Assembly (NCBI RefSeq): GCF_032118995.1
Contig: NC_092667.1
Location: 5,572,931 to 5,636,930, forward strand
DNA from: Asterias amurensis
Taxonomy: Eukaryota; Echinodermata; Asteroidea; Forcipulatida; Asteriidae
DNA length: 64,000 nt
Reading direction: 5' to 3'
Part shown: positions 10,416-25,200 of the stretch, in pieces
Layout of the letters: the number at the start of each line of letters is the position of its first letter
Numbering within the stretch: the first letter of the stretch is position 1
Made by a program: the position numbers and the translations under genes
The notes under the pieces: model-generated
Seen by the model: only the letters and a program-made list of their open reading frames with translations
Databases searched by the model: none
Told to the model about the DNA's origin: nothing

Positions 10416-13152
10416 ATTCAATTTCATCAGTATTGCCATTTTCTGGTCAAAATATAAGATTATTCAATTTCATTAGGATGCGATACTCTATTTTGTGAAA
10501 GCCGGCACTAAAGGCTGGACAACCATTTAATTTCATCAAATATGTAGTAGAAATTCAACCTATTAAAGCATTGTCCAAGTGAAGTCTTGAATGCCCTTTA
10601 ACGATTGAAACAGAATGACCAAAACGAAGCCGGCCGAGAAAATCGAAATCATATGTCCACAAAAATGAAATTGAATGCATTAAAAGATAAACAGAAATTC
10701 TGGTTTGAGCGGAATGGGGGGAATGCGTGAATTTGAATGAGATTTGTGTTTTGAATGAAATGTGGACACGAAAGAAATTAACCCAACAATTTTATCCAAA
10801 GACCCCTAACTCGGTCAGAGATTGGGGGGGGATGAAGCACAGGAGCATTTATATTTGTTTCTTTTTTTTTTACATTTTATACCCCATCGATCTAGACACA
10901 CACAAAACGCTCTGCCACATCTGCTTGTGTTGACGTAATCTATATTCGTGCCCATCTTTGTTTAATTAAATCGTGCTTTTTTTGCTGTTTGTTGTTATAG
11001 TACTTTCAATTTTATCCAGTTACCTTATAGGGCCAAAAAGATAACAAAGTAAAGTCTCTGAAAAGTAGCAATAGGTTCCTTACGTCTAAAAAATAGTAAT
11101 AACGAATAAAAGTATACAATTAGGCCAACACACAAATTTTAAATAAATAAATATTCTGCGAAAAAGATTTTTTGTGTGTTTCGTAGCGCAGCGCAGCGAA
11201 ACAGCTATTGTTTTTGTTCGTTTTTTTATTTGGTTGTTTCAGGATTATTTAGTACTCGCATGTTTTTGCATGGTTCCTAAAGAGCAATTGCAATAAAACT
11301 TTCAGTGATGAAGGGCATTGGTACAACGAGGGTCCTAAAAGAAATTCGTCATGATGACGTCATCACCGGTCACGTGACGTCCTCTTAAAGGTGTTTTATT
11401 TAAATCTTTGAAAATCTATATCAAATCAGCCACAAGAGACCGCAGGTTTTTGTTTGCGGGATTGGGTAGGGATAAATTAGGTCTTAATTTTATTTTGTAT
11501 GCGTGACCTCACATGACCTCTACTTCCAGTCGAAACCGGAAGTGCCCTCTAATTCAAATGTGCAAAAGTTACGAAGTTGGTTTAACCATGGAGGTAGCCT
11601 CCATGGTTTAACGATGATAGTGTCTAGCAAGGGTGGGCAGTTCAAAACAAATATCGATGACATAACTAAACGCAACAGCGCCCACTAGCGGCAGGTTGAA
11701 AACTCCTTAAAACGGACTTTTTGAAGATGTGTGTGGTGAAGTTTAGTGTAATCACTTCAAATTTTACATACACCTTTACTGTCAGCAGGCAGGCATCATT
11801 TGTGTGAAGTTTCAGATCAATGACGTTATCGGGGGTCACGTGACGCGGCCAGGATTGGTCATAACTGCTTTGTTTATTAAAATGTCAGTTTCAGATGAGA
11901 AATTTGAAAATGTTGTTAACGAAACAGCTCTGTATTTGTGCGCAAATGCAATCAGGTCTAGTTTTTTTTATATTTTTATTATTAAAGAAATCTAAAGAAA
12001 TCTTAATCTAAAGCTGAATAAACAAATTTTGAATAAAAATAAGTCAACACAAACGGGGACGTCGCTTAAAACAAACCAACAAAAAACAGAACAACAACAA
12101 ATTATAAACAACAGAAGCAACTGCTGAGCCACAGCATGCGGCAGCAACAGCAGAAGCATCATACATTTTATGAGCACACTTTAAGTTGAAACTAATTCCC
12201 GTTTCATAAATATATATACACGCCCCCAACGGCCCATGCAAGAAGTGGTTCGAGTGGGAATAGAGAAAAAAGTCTCTAAATAAACTGTTGGACAGAAATA
12301 TTAATAAATATATTCTAAATAATAAAGTAACAATCTAAAGCTTAATAAATATATTTTGAAAACAAAATAAAAGAGCATGCAATATTGACAGAGATCATTG
12401 TACAATTTTAACGGGGTAAAAAAGCAGACGCCGTTTCCTCGCCAAATTAATATTATAACCCTGGTTACATATAAATACCATACCATACGCCCTCAACGGC
12501 CCATACATGAAGTGGATCGAGTTGGAACGGGGAAAAAAGTCTCAAATTAATCATGATAGCTACACACTCCAATTCATACTGGCTTCGTTATTAGGTGCAA
12601 ACCACAATGGCTTTAGTTTTTAGACATGTTCACAATTAATCACAACCCTTCCCTTTTGGGATGATTCTCTGTAACAACACACCATCACTCGAGGTCAATC
12701 AGCCCTTGCCCTTGACTGTGCCGCCTACTGGACACGCATCAGTTGCCAGGTAACACAAAACAGTGGATTACAGCAATAAAGGCACCCCTAACGCGCCTGC
12801 GCATAGGCCACTGGCCAGCCATGAGTACACATTCACAATAACTCAACTTGTATTTTGGTTCCGGGAACGTACCCGGAAAGTACCCGTTGATGACATCAGC
12901 TTTTTGCTTTTGTTAGTACCTTGAATGCAACACTTTAATTAGACTTGTATAATACACAATTGTGTTAGTAAAAAGTGTGCTTTAACAACTCGGAATAATA
13001 TAAATAAGGTGGCAAGCTTTGCGTACACCATAGAGCAGGCAATAATGTCCTTTTAGTCTAAGCATGGTCTAAACTACACCAAACTAACGCAACAACAGTA
13101 TTCGGGGTTCGCACAAACCACCAAAGCCTTTCTCAAAAAACTTAAATATCCA
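10416..13152. other. Intergenic DNA upstream of gene 1
   Basis: No gene is recognised. It includes a perfect hairpin at 11580-11612 (15-bp stem, arm GTTTAACCATGGAGG, loop TAG). It also includes a degenerate direct duplication of roughly 270-330 bp (about 12000-12290 and 12300-12550, both ending CAACGGCCCAT...GAAGTGG...AAAAAAGTCTC). Confidence 0.45.
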
Positions 13153-13222
13153 GTGACGATCAGAGCATACTGATCGAAACGTCGAGTTGAAACCAACAGT
13201 TCTTTTCAGAACCACCCCATTT
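13153..13222 (+). repeat. Dispersed GATCGAAACGTCGAGTTGAAA repeat Confidence 0.5.
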
Positions 13223-16200
13223 CATTTAGAGATTATCATGTGTTACCGATAACCTTTCTATAAACCAAACCCTATCGACGAACTTTTGATTGGCACTTTT
13301 TGTGGACGGTAAACATAAACTTTATCTGGACTGGCCGTTCTACATTGTGACTCCCCCTTTATAAATGACGTACAAAAAGTTTTGTGCTCATACTGTGCGT
13401 AGGTGAAAGAACGGCACGCGTGGGCGGCAACACGCAACGGTCTAAAGCGTGCAAACTCCATTACAGCACAAAAACGTCCACAACCCGAGAGTGGTATTTA
13501 AGGCACACCGATTTCACATTATTGTTATGACAAGTGCAACACTATAATCAACAGCAGTATCCACTTTACGGAACGAACTAAACATCTCAAATTAAAGCTA
13601 TAGGAAACTTGGGACCATGGATTTACTAAAGAGGCAAGTGTACATTACACTGCTTGTGTGTTGGATTCAACTTACGGACGCAGTAAATGAAGGTTAGTGA
13701 CAGTGTTTCTATTTTTGTCTTGATTAACATGTACCTTAAATGCCAAGAGAAACATTCGAGTGTGTGTGGGTGACATGTGGAACTTTCCCTTAAAGGCATT
13801 AGCACTCCTAGTAATTAGCCAAGCACAATTGTCAGAGGAAAAAATTAACTGCGGGAACGAGAAATCGAGAGCTGTTGATAGTATACAAAATTGTGAGAAA
13901 CGGCTCCCTCTAAATATAGTTTTTGAGAAAGAGGTGATTTCAACTCAAATAATTGAATATTTCAGGCCTGAAGCCTTTTATTATGCATCTGAAAGAAAAC
14001 AAATCTGTGCGACAAGGGTGTTTTTATTTCAATATTCTCTTGCAACTTCGATGACCAATTGAGTCCAAATTTTCACAGATTTGTTATTTGATGCATAACA
14101 TGTTGGGATATACCAAGTCTTTGAAAATTACCAAAGGTGTCCGGTGCCTTTTTATGCATAATCAGTGTTACACTTGTTTCTTTTGATTAGGTCATCATTT
14201 AATCAAATTACCAATCCCAGAGGTGTGAGACTAAAACGTCCCTGTAAATGTCAGATTTATTTTGGGTTCATTTGAATCTTTCCGTGTCTTGCTTTATAGT
14301 CTATGATAATATCAGCCATTGCTTTTCCTAATGTAGTAATTCATCAATTAAGCCTGACAATAAAGGGCCATGTATATGATATTAATATAGCTTTTAAAGT
14401 TGATTGGTGATAATATGAAAAGCCAGAGAGCTTAGTAAGGATGCAATGCAGGGAGCAATTACTCCATTTTCTGTCACACCCTTAAAATAAAGATCTGATT
14501 ATATTAGTGTTGGTGCACCCTGGGTAAAAAAAAAAGAGAGTCCTATGTTTGGTTTTCGGTCTGAAAATTAATTGCAATACACACATAGACACCCGTCTGG
14601 GCAACACTTAGCCCAAAAGACACCCAGTTGAACCAACCTGTAATGGGGAAGCTGGATGTCACGGGTGGACGTTTATGAGCCGGTGTTTGTGGCTTCCGTT
14701 TTTCACCGTGGAAGCAAAAATGCTAACATTAGCGGCTGTGAATCACATGGAGATCTCGACACATTAATCATACAGTCATATCCAGGGACGTGCAAATGAT
14801 GCGTCAATGAGTCGGTCCAAAATAATGCTCCTTTTTATAAAAAGGTTGGCAAATTTCCTCCTGATTCAGATCTTTAAAAGATATCCAATGTAGTTTTTAA
14901 AGGAATGTGTATGTTAGTTGTTTTTTGTTATGCTCCTTCAAACTCTTTGTTTTCTTGTTTGTCAAAAAAAAAATCACATATCTGTTTTTTTTTAAAGTTT
15001 TTTTAAAATCTTCTTCCTTCGTGTTGTTATTTTTACTCTTCTCTCTTGTCAAATCAAAATGAGGAAATGAATGCTGGGAATTGTTTTTGATACAAGTGAC
15101 AACATGTGTGAAGGAGAAATGTTCTGGACACTGAGTACTTGAACTAATGAATAATTTGGTGCTCAAAGTGGAGACTGGGAACAATAATTATGGGATGTCG
15201 ACCCCCTCAATCCAAAAACTCTATGGCCACGCCCATGTCATCATCCCTTGCCGATAGAGGGTTCCCTTTATGATGCAGAAAAACCTCTCAGACGTTTATA
15301 GAGATGTCACAAATAGCTTTTTTGGATGATGATTCAACTCCTACATTATTTTAGGGAATCGCCTATGGTGTTCGTACCTTTATAAAAACAGGTACCAACG
15401 ATCACGTGGAGGACGCGTGTGGGTATTAGATTGATCAAAGGACACGTCTTGGGTGAGAGGGTGAGAATATTGGAAGGGGAGGGTTTGTGAAATAGTGTGT
15501 TAAATTTACTGTTTACTAAGTAAAATGGTGGCCATTGAGAAAACCTAAATACAGTGAGAGTTGTTTTTTAATTATCCCTTCACCAAGGGTACTCCTCATG
15601 AGACGCGAGGAAATCCCCCATTATTTTCAATGAGCCAAGTCAATTTCCGGCAAGTGGTCCGTTACTAGTGTGTGGAAGGATTGCACATGACGTCATTGAC
15701 CGCCATCTTGGAAGTAATATGCACGCGTGTGTACGCGCAGCGCACGACTCTCGGTCAATGATAGCCTTTGTTTTTTTTCATGAAATATAGAACTTAATGT
15801 ACTCACGTTGTCCAGACGACACCTCGTTTGGTTTGCGCATCGCACAGCATAGGCCAATGAACGACCTGCTTTTGACCTCCGACCCGAGGGAAGGTGACCT
15901 CTTCTTGTGACCTCAATTGCATAAGGTCGATTCCTGGATAGAAGAGAATTTGGAAAAAACAATCATTTATGATATATAAATTCTATGCTTATATTGCTCA
16001 AATTTACTTCAAGGTTCTTACGTCTTATGTCTTAATGGCAAAGCAGCCTTTTTAAACTTCATTTTAAAAAGTGGTAGAGTTTTTTTAAAGACTTTGTCGA
16101 CAACCTGGAGGGGCATGTCCACGCAGGAAGAATATTCCGTTCTTTGAGTACACGAACTGAGGGACGGTTCATGCAAATATGTTTCACAGAAATGTTTTTA

Positions 16201-19200
16201 AATCCCTCTATCTAAAAACTAAATTCCTTTGAAGGGAGTTGTTTCTCAAAATGTCATAGACTACTATTATGTAGTGTTTCTTAAACCAAAGTCGGTATGG
16301 TCATTACTTTTTTAACTGATCACCAACAGTATACCCTCCAATTAAAACGGGACGACGTTAATTCCAAGATTTCTCAAAGTATGGTTGCGTTGTATTCACT
16401 GAAACAATAATATAATAGTCCCTTTAAGATTCGAAGAGAAACAGGAATATAATAGTCCCTTTAAGATTCGAAGAGAAACAGGAATACAGCAATTAACTTG
16501 AGTAGGACTAAACGCCTTCACTAAGACCGGAATCGAAACTACAATATCTTTTCATCGCTTTGGTTTCACAACAGGGCGAGGCCCTTTAATGTGCATCTAT
16601 TAAAGGGTTCCAAGAAAGTTGTCTGGGTCTTAAATATAAATACTGACAATTTGAGAATCATTTCACTTTGAATTAATGTGGCTATGGACAAACGTATAAG
16701 TTTTATCCCACAAAATTTGAGTCAGAGACGCGTCACTGTCAGTAACGCTTCTCAGATTGTGTATTCAATTTAGGGATTTTCGTTCTGGGTGGAATCGCTC
16801 TGGATTTTCGGCGGTATCTCAAAAATGCTGCTACAGTTTTCAAACGAAATTTGCACATTAAAATCTACAGTTATAAGATTGAAACAAATAGTGGGTGACT
16901 GGGTTCCAATTAACAAACTACCACCCTTTAAATTTAAGAGTAAAGTTGGTGTAAAGATGAGTTGTACGTCCTCCGAGAAGAGAACAGACGTTGGTGACTT
17001 TTTGGTAGACATAGGGGTAGACAAACCCCCGATCCCCCGGGGGAAGTTTACCAGGTGGACACGCTCTATCTAGCCTAGATCAATTCCCGTGCATCCATGT
17101 CACCATAGCTCATATCCTGTGCATTATTCAAGAATGCCACTTCAATTTCTAGTCGAAGACGATGAGGATTTTGTCATAAAAGTCTGGGTTAGAACCTTGA
17201 GATTTTACGTTACTTTTGTATGTAAATGGGCGTCTGGGTATTGGCTGAATAGGTCCCTGACTTATGTCCCATCAATTCAAAATTATGCGCACCAGGTGCC
17301 AGGCTGTCACATTGCTATAGGAGATTTTACGCTACTTTTTATGCAAAACGGGCGTCTGGGAACTGGCTGAATAGGTCCCTGACTAATATGTCCCATCAAT
17401 TCAAGATTATGTGCACCAGGTGCCTGGCTGTCTACTGATATAAAACGGAGTCTATAAAATAAAATAAAATTTGCCCTATAGCAGTTACCCAACTCTCACA
17501 TGGGTCAAATTTCTGCTTAAGCACACAAACAGTTAAACCGTCCTCCCTAACTATGTGTAATTAAGATACTCCAGCAGGAGAATCTAATGAATATGGAGTA
17601 CTTTTATTAGGTTCATTTAAATTGATAGAATTGGGGAGGGTGGGGGTGGGGGTGGGGGGGGGGGGCGGGGGCTCATGGCCTGTACTTCATGCAGACATGA
17701 TTTGTACACAGCTCAGTACAGTGGAATAAAACAGAATATTAAATATTGCACTCAATGTCTGATCTGTATAAACTTTTTTGAAGGAACTCGGAATCTAAAA
17801 ACTTGTTCAGTCGTTGGAGCTGTTGAATTTATGTGGAAGTTATCACACTAAATGTATGATTTCTCATAGTTTTTACCATTGTATCTTTCCTGCCAGGAAA
17901 TAAATATCATGTGGAATATACATATACATTGTTAATAACTGTTTACTGTAATAATTGTTTTCGGGCAATAACGGTATACATACAGACACATTTTTGTGAG
18001 AGGTATTGCGAAACCATAGGACCTATCCTCCGCTGCCCTCACGTACCTCTAGTTTCACTTTGGAAAATGATACAAAAAGGAACTTTTGTGGTTTGGTGTT
18101 TGTTTTTTATATACAACAAGTTCATGGCCGTATATACCTTACGGCTATTCTGACCTCACGTTCTACAAAGTTTCCTGGAATATGACTAGAGTAATGTATA
18201 AGTGTCAAAAGACCCCGCTCCACTTCTTCATCAACTGCAAAATGTTCTGTTTCATAGTTTCGTTTTGGAATGTCCAACATCAAAACTAAACTCTGTGGAA
18301 AAAAAAATATTTTGTGATTGTTATGTTGAAAACATGGAGATTAATCAGTGTTTCGGTGCCGAGATTTACAAAAAACCAAAAAACAAAACGGTAAATTGGT
18401 GCATGTTCTTGTAATTTTTTCCCGGCGTGGACTTGAAATACTGTATTGAAATTCATTAAAAAGGCAGAAAAACACGATCAGATTTCAGATCTTTTGGCAA
18501 TCATTATTGCAAGAAATAATATTGAAGTTAAGTTTTCTGAAAATTTGTTTTCCCTTTTTGTTTATCTTTTTTATTCATGGAAGAGAAACATTACTGAATG
18601 TGTCAGGGTCTGAAGAAACTACGACGCAATGAACTATTACATACGACCCTTCTTCCATTGCGGATTGCTAAACACGCAGTCTATGTTCACATTCTTTCTG
18701 TAGGCTACAAAAGACTTTACGACATTGAAGGGACCTTTTATGACAAGACTACCTTCCCCTTAACATTGAACCAACCCCGCTTCATCACAATACATTCATC
18801 AAACCCACTCGTCCTCGGCAAACAAAATATGCATATTTCCACAAGTTTTCCTGTTTCGCTCTTCACCCAAGGTTAACAGCGCCACATAACAACAACTATC
18901 ATAATACTGCAATAAATTCCACGTTGCCATTTAGACAACAATAAACATAAACCAAAATGGATTTGACATTGTGTTTCTGTCCATTTCCGTTAGTCTTTGA
19001 CCACGACGGCTATTAGTTCCACCCTTATGACGCATGCAACAGCCTTTTTTGTTCCGCCAGCCCCATTAATTTTAAGTTGTTTAATAAAAAAGTTCCTTTG
19101 TTGTCAAATAGAATCGGATATATTTGATTAATACTGCTCATTTTACTTGCCGGCCTGATACTTCACTGAGGCAACGAAGGTGATTGCCTCCATGCCCCCT

Positions 19201-22200
19201 GGCCATTGCCTTGGTGCCATTGAAATGCTCCAGTAGAAATTTACAATTCCTCATAGGATGCCCTTTGACTACTAGAAAATTCCTTGGTGGTTTAGCACCT
19301 TAACAAACGAAACATGCATGCCTGAAATTGTGACCCCATTTATATTTGTAAAAGGCCTAAATCTGCTCTTCTCATTTGTGTTTCACTGCTGCTCGGCAGG
19401 AATAGCCTTTCCGTACTGACGTACATCCTCATCAAAAACTTCGTTCGATTTGGACACCCCAAAAGGTCGCACGAACCCTCCTAATTGAGAGAGAAATTAT
19501 CACACAAAAAGAGCAGAATATCTCCACTATTTAATTAGCTGAAAAGGTGTGGCGACAGCACAATTTCCTGATGACGTCATCAGGTCTGTTTGCTTCGTTT
19601 TTGATTAGAGCAAGGGCACCAAGGCATTTTCTCCTTGGTAAAGGGCACCCTATATGAGAAAATTGTAAGTTTTTACTGAGAGCATTGCAAGGGCACCAAG
19701 GCAATGACCAGGGGGCATGGAGGCAATCGCCTTCGTTGCCTCCGTGAAGTATCATGCCTACGTCATACCATCTATGGGACAGGCATCTCGAATTCTATGT
19801 CTGATTGATCCCTGACACACATATTCAGGTCAGAGTCATATTGATCCCGAAATGGGTCAAGCCCCACGGGCTCCGGATCATAATTTGTTTTTCTGTTGAG
19901 AATAACATTTTAGTTTCCTAATTATTTTTTAAGGATTCCCTTATTTTGAATAGATTAAAACGAACAAAATCTCATATAGACCTTATCGACAATAATCGGT
20001 ACGTGCGCTGTAGGCGTTGATTGAGGTGCATGTGGATCTAGCTAGCAATAAAGTTTGATCCCTAGCTAGACCAGCATGTAACTCATTCAACAGCTAGCGC
20101 TTGCACAATGGGTATTTGCAATTTCGTAGTGCGGATTACAAAATTGCAAATTAGGTTTTGATTTCATGACAATTTTAAATTACATTATTTTTGTTATAAT
20201 ATTTTTTTCCTTGCAGTTATTTATTCCTGTACTTTTGATGAAAGCAAAGAGTGTGGTTTGTTCTACCACGCCATGACAGTCTCCTGGAATATCAAAGATG
20301 AATCAGTTCTTCTGGCGAGACAGGGTCCTGCTGCGGACCATACGTGGGGCACTGACTATGGTGAGTGAAGATCACTGGGACAAATGGGAGACTTTGGAAC
20401 GCTTGGTGGCAGCAGACTTACAAGGTCAATGTCCATTGTTTACATAGTTCTGAGCGTGCGCACATTACCGAAGACAGTGGATTTACCTGGGATAGTCTGC
20501 TAGCACCTTGTGGCCCCAAACGTCTCACATTGCTTAACATTGATTCGGATAAGCTAAATTTGGTTGTGCTTAGCTACTTTTTTTGCTTAGGCAGTTCAGA
20601 GAATTTGGGCCCGTGTGGGCGAGTTTACAATTCCAACATGACGCACAGCTCGCCAGGCGCACCCCACACAAAATACACTCCCCTTAGCAACTAAACAAAA
20701 CATATTTAAAAACTTAACAAAATACAGTTCTATAGATGGGCTTATAATGTCAAATAAATCATTGCTACCCACAGCTATTTAACATTGCACACGAAGCAAA
20801 CAAAGGCATAAAGAGCAAGATGGAACAAACTCCAATCATCTTGAAAAAGATAACCACAATATTGATCAAGGAATAAATTCATCTTGGAAGGAATTAATTT
20901 TTGATGGGCAACTTGTTTACAACTGAGTCACAATGACCGTCACTGGGTAATACCATAGATCATAATTATAATCTCTAGTAATACCAAAACTGAATCAGCG
21001 ACAGCTATCCTTTATATCAACGGTCGACATCCAGTTGTGTGACTCGTCGATGTGTGGACAGCCGGTTTAAATTTGCCTGTCTGAACATGCGATTCTTTCA
21101 AACCTTGGAGTATTTTGGGCATAAAAATGCACAAAACAAGAACAAAGTTGGCGGTCTTCCCTTTACCCGATCACTTTGTCGGGCGTATCCAATGCTCTCC
21201 AACTTTAAACATTAAGTGTTGGCGGCGGTGGAGAGAGTTCTGTGCGCGCGCAAAGCGAAAAGCCTCGGCCCGCTCAAAGGCCCGGAAAAACTTTGTGTCT
21301 ACATGCTCTGTGAGACACCAACGTAAATCCCAAGAACAAGTTGGACCAAATGAATTTTCTCGAAGACAACTTACAGAGGTAATCCCGTGGACCCAATTCA
21401 CACCTTTTTGTTTTGTTTCCAACGATAACAAAAACTGACTTCGCTTTTACATTGATAGAAACAGGACTGACACATCAAATGAGGCAACTGCCTCAATGTT
21501 CAAAGTGCAGAGTCAAAATTTCATAAAACTGCTCAGGCAAAGAGTAATTTCTATATAAAAATAATTACAGACAACACATCATTTTTATCCTATGGCCCGG
21601 AACCTATACGAGCAAATCTGAACCCTCGCGGGATCTTGTGGTACGTTGACGTTTGATGCAATCGCAGTTCACGTCTGGTCAGACTTGATACAGCATTCTT
21701 CCCTACGGATTCATGAACGAGATTATGTTAATTTTACCATGTTTTACTCGGTGACCTTTCTTATTAATTGAAGTGCCCTTGAAAAATGCAAAACTTGCCT
21801 TGGCCTGAGATAAAACTATGCCATCTATATTACACAAAGGTACCATAAAGGCAAGTTCATCATGCCCCCTGTCACTGCCTCGGTGGCCCTTGGAATTCCA
21901 CATTATAAATTCTTATGTCCTTTACTGAATTGCCGTTAAACAATGAAAAAACAACTTTCCCTTTACAAGAAAAAAGTACCAGGCCTTTAGATTATAAACT
22001 ACTAATTCCACTATGCCCCTTTTATTGCCTTGGTGCCCCTTGAAATTCTCCCGTAAAATTTCTAAATCACTCATTGAACAATGTGCCCTTAAATAATGCA
22101 GAACCGCTTTGTCCTTAACAAGAGCAAAGTACCAGTCCACAAATTCCAAACTAAAGTCACTGATTAGGATGACTCGTTATGTGACCGCAATTTGACACTG

Positions 22201-25200
22201 TACTAATGTGCACCTTTCATGGAATCTAAGCTTAGTCAGCCTCCTCTCCAGACGATCTTTCCATCGAGGGATCGCTAGTTAACGGTCCCCATATACTGTG
22301 TCAAAATTAAGGTACATTTTATTGTTTTCAATTGGTTTTGAGATCCAATCCTGCTTCCTTTACATAGACTGTTCAAGTTTCGTAAAAATGGACCCGTTGA
22401 AATGCAACATTTTGTAATTTCTCTCATTAAGGCTATAGATGGGAACAAACAAATCAAATTCACACGAGAATTGCGTGGTATTCTATGTGATAGAGCTTGT
22501 GGTGATGACGTGGGTGTCCCAATGACTGATGCTAGAGGCGTGGCAAATAGTAAAAAAATAACAAAGAAGGGGGCGGCTACATTCAGACACATAAACGCCT
22601 TCGGTCACAGTCTACGCATACAATGGTACAACGTGGGATCATAGATTAGCACCAACAATAACATGCAGAAACAAAAGTGCGATGAATAGGCTAACTTTAA
22701 AGTGACGTCACTGGTTCAATGTTTACCGCGGCCATCTTGTCTGTGTTTCCCGTGTATAAAAACCTTTGCCTTGAAGTCACAAGCTGGCGCAGCTCCCCCA
22801 GAGTCTGCCATTTTGAAAGTAAAAACGTATGTAAAGATAATGGTGCGGGTCTACACCACTGATATATATAATTATATTGACTGGATAGCGGATTCAGTGC
22901 GTTCACTGGAAGTCACCACGGACGCCATTTTGAAACACCAAAACAGTCACATAATATAAAAGAGATCAGTGGTCTACAACAATCATAAATAAAAAGTCAC
23001 TGATGTGCGCACCCGTGCCACCTTTATAGACATGTATAAGTCCTTAGGGTGGTATCTCTATACGGAAGACCTATACAGATTAACGCGCCATTGTATCCAT
23101 GTTCTTGGACACGCGGGCCTGCCATTGTGATTTGAATACACACCCCACCATTTTAGACTTGTAGAAGTCTTACATGAATGCTATTGAGTTCGACAGGTGG
23201 AGAGTTGAGGTAGGGGTCGTTTTAGACGGGTATCCGGATACCCGGATGATAGATGACAAGACAGCAGCCATACGGGCGTCTACATCAATCACCAATTTCC
23301 CTTAACTCGTCAAGGGATGCTCCAACATTTGTGGATGAGCGCTCCATGCAACATGAATGAATGTGGGCTGAGTGCAAGACGTTCATATTGGCTTGCTAAA
23401 ACCATAGGCATGTATAGCGATAGTTGGGTGATGATGAACAATGACGTCTGGTACCAAGACTAGAATGCATGTGATTACCAGTAATGCACATAACGTGAAC
23501 AGACACTCTTCGTGAAGATTAGCATAATATTCATTGACGATATGAAAAACAACTCATGAAGAAGTACTCGATGATTCTCACCAGTACCGCAAACATTTTT
23601 GTGCAGTTATCAAATAATTTGATATTTATGACAGTTTTCAACCACTTTTTTTTTCAACAGGGAAGTACGTGTTCAGTGCCTCAAAAACTAATTTGATCGC
23701 ATCCACATTCGCGCCAAAACTAACAACGGGAAACTTGACTCTTCCAAACGGTGAGGGCGTGCTTTCCTTCTACCACTTCTCGTGGGGAGCCCCGGGAAAC
23801 GTGCTGAACGTGGACATTAACTGTGGCGACAACATGGACAGGATTTGGACTTCCGGTCCATCCGGGCCCGTGATGAGCAGTTGGGTGCGGACCGAGAAAA
23901 CGGTCAAATGCAGCGGCCCTTTCAAGGTGAGTCCCTGGTCAAAGGTCAAGGGTCATGGGTCAAAGATTGATAATACAGACTCGGATTTCAGATGGCACTG
24001 ATTTAGGAATCGATGATTGCTAACAGTATGGAGAACACAAAAACCGCCTCCTGACAGATATTGAGTTTACGAAAACAAAAACCTAGAGGTTCCATAAGTC
24101 TGGATGTTTCGAATTCTGTGCTGTGTCAGTGTTCGTCTTCTCTCTCATGAAGACCAATAAAGTACACTGCTTGAAACGTCGAGGTTGAGACCCCTGGCTC
24201 GTTCATCAGAACTACAACTCCTTTGACACATAGTTTGTCTTCCATTCTTTACTGTACATCGAGATACCTTTAAATCTATGGGCATACTTATGATAACAAA
24301 ATAAGTAAAAGTTTCCTTTTTTGTCCTGCAGGTTATTTTTGAAGGTGTCCATTCGGCCAACCACAGCAACATCGCACTGGATGATATCTTGTTATACGGA
24401 AACAGAAAAGGTATAATTTATAACCACTTGAAAAAAGTGTTACAAAGCAGTAGTCATGCACCCTTCGGGTTTGTTTAAGAAATCCGTGACCCAAATAATG
24501 CACGTTAAACATAAATACTAGTTTCGGTTTGAAAGCTCATCGACTGAAGTATAAAGTCCACACAGCAATGCCAATACTCCTGAGAAGTTGATCATGTTCA
24601 CAGAACTCGTGGAAGGACTGAGAATACAGCGCTTACACACGGGTACAAACAAATGATCTATCTTTCCTTTAGATTAACCATACATGATTATGAGATTTCG
24701 AACCCCATGAGGAAACAAGGGCCTACAGGGTACTTCCCTTATAGTCAAAATATCAAACAGTTCTCTTAATCTGATCTGTGTGCTAAGTGGGCAATCAGAC
24801 ATCCCTATACCAGGAGGTCTATGGGCAGCAAGCCCAACAACCTGACTGACTGTTTCCACCCGAAACAAGTTGCTCTTCCGTTTTGGCATAGCATAAGTCA
24901 GCTGTAATTTGAGCTACTTTATTATGGTCCAACATCTGGAGTCGATCTGCTTAGCTGAGCATATTACCAAGCAGAAAACTGCAGTGAGCCATAAGAAATC
25001 ATGGAGCATGCACAGTATTTCAGGTGGTAACCAATATCTGTTAAGCATAATTTGTCTGTGCTTAGCAGAGTTTTGTGCTATTCGGCCGTTCGGTATGGAT
25101 CTCAATTCTGGCGCAGCCATCTTGTTTACCCCATTCAAAATAATGTACCCAAAATGAGGCTGATTGATCGAAACGAGGCTGAAATTATAAATAGCCTGCC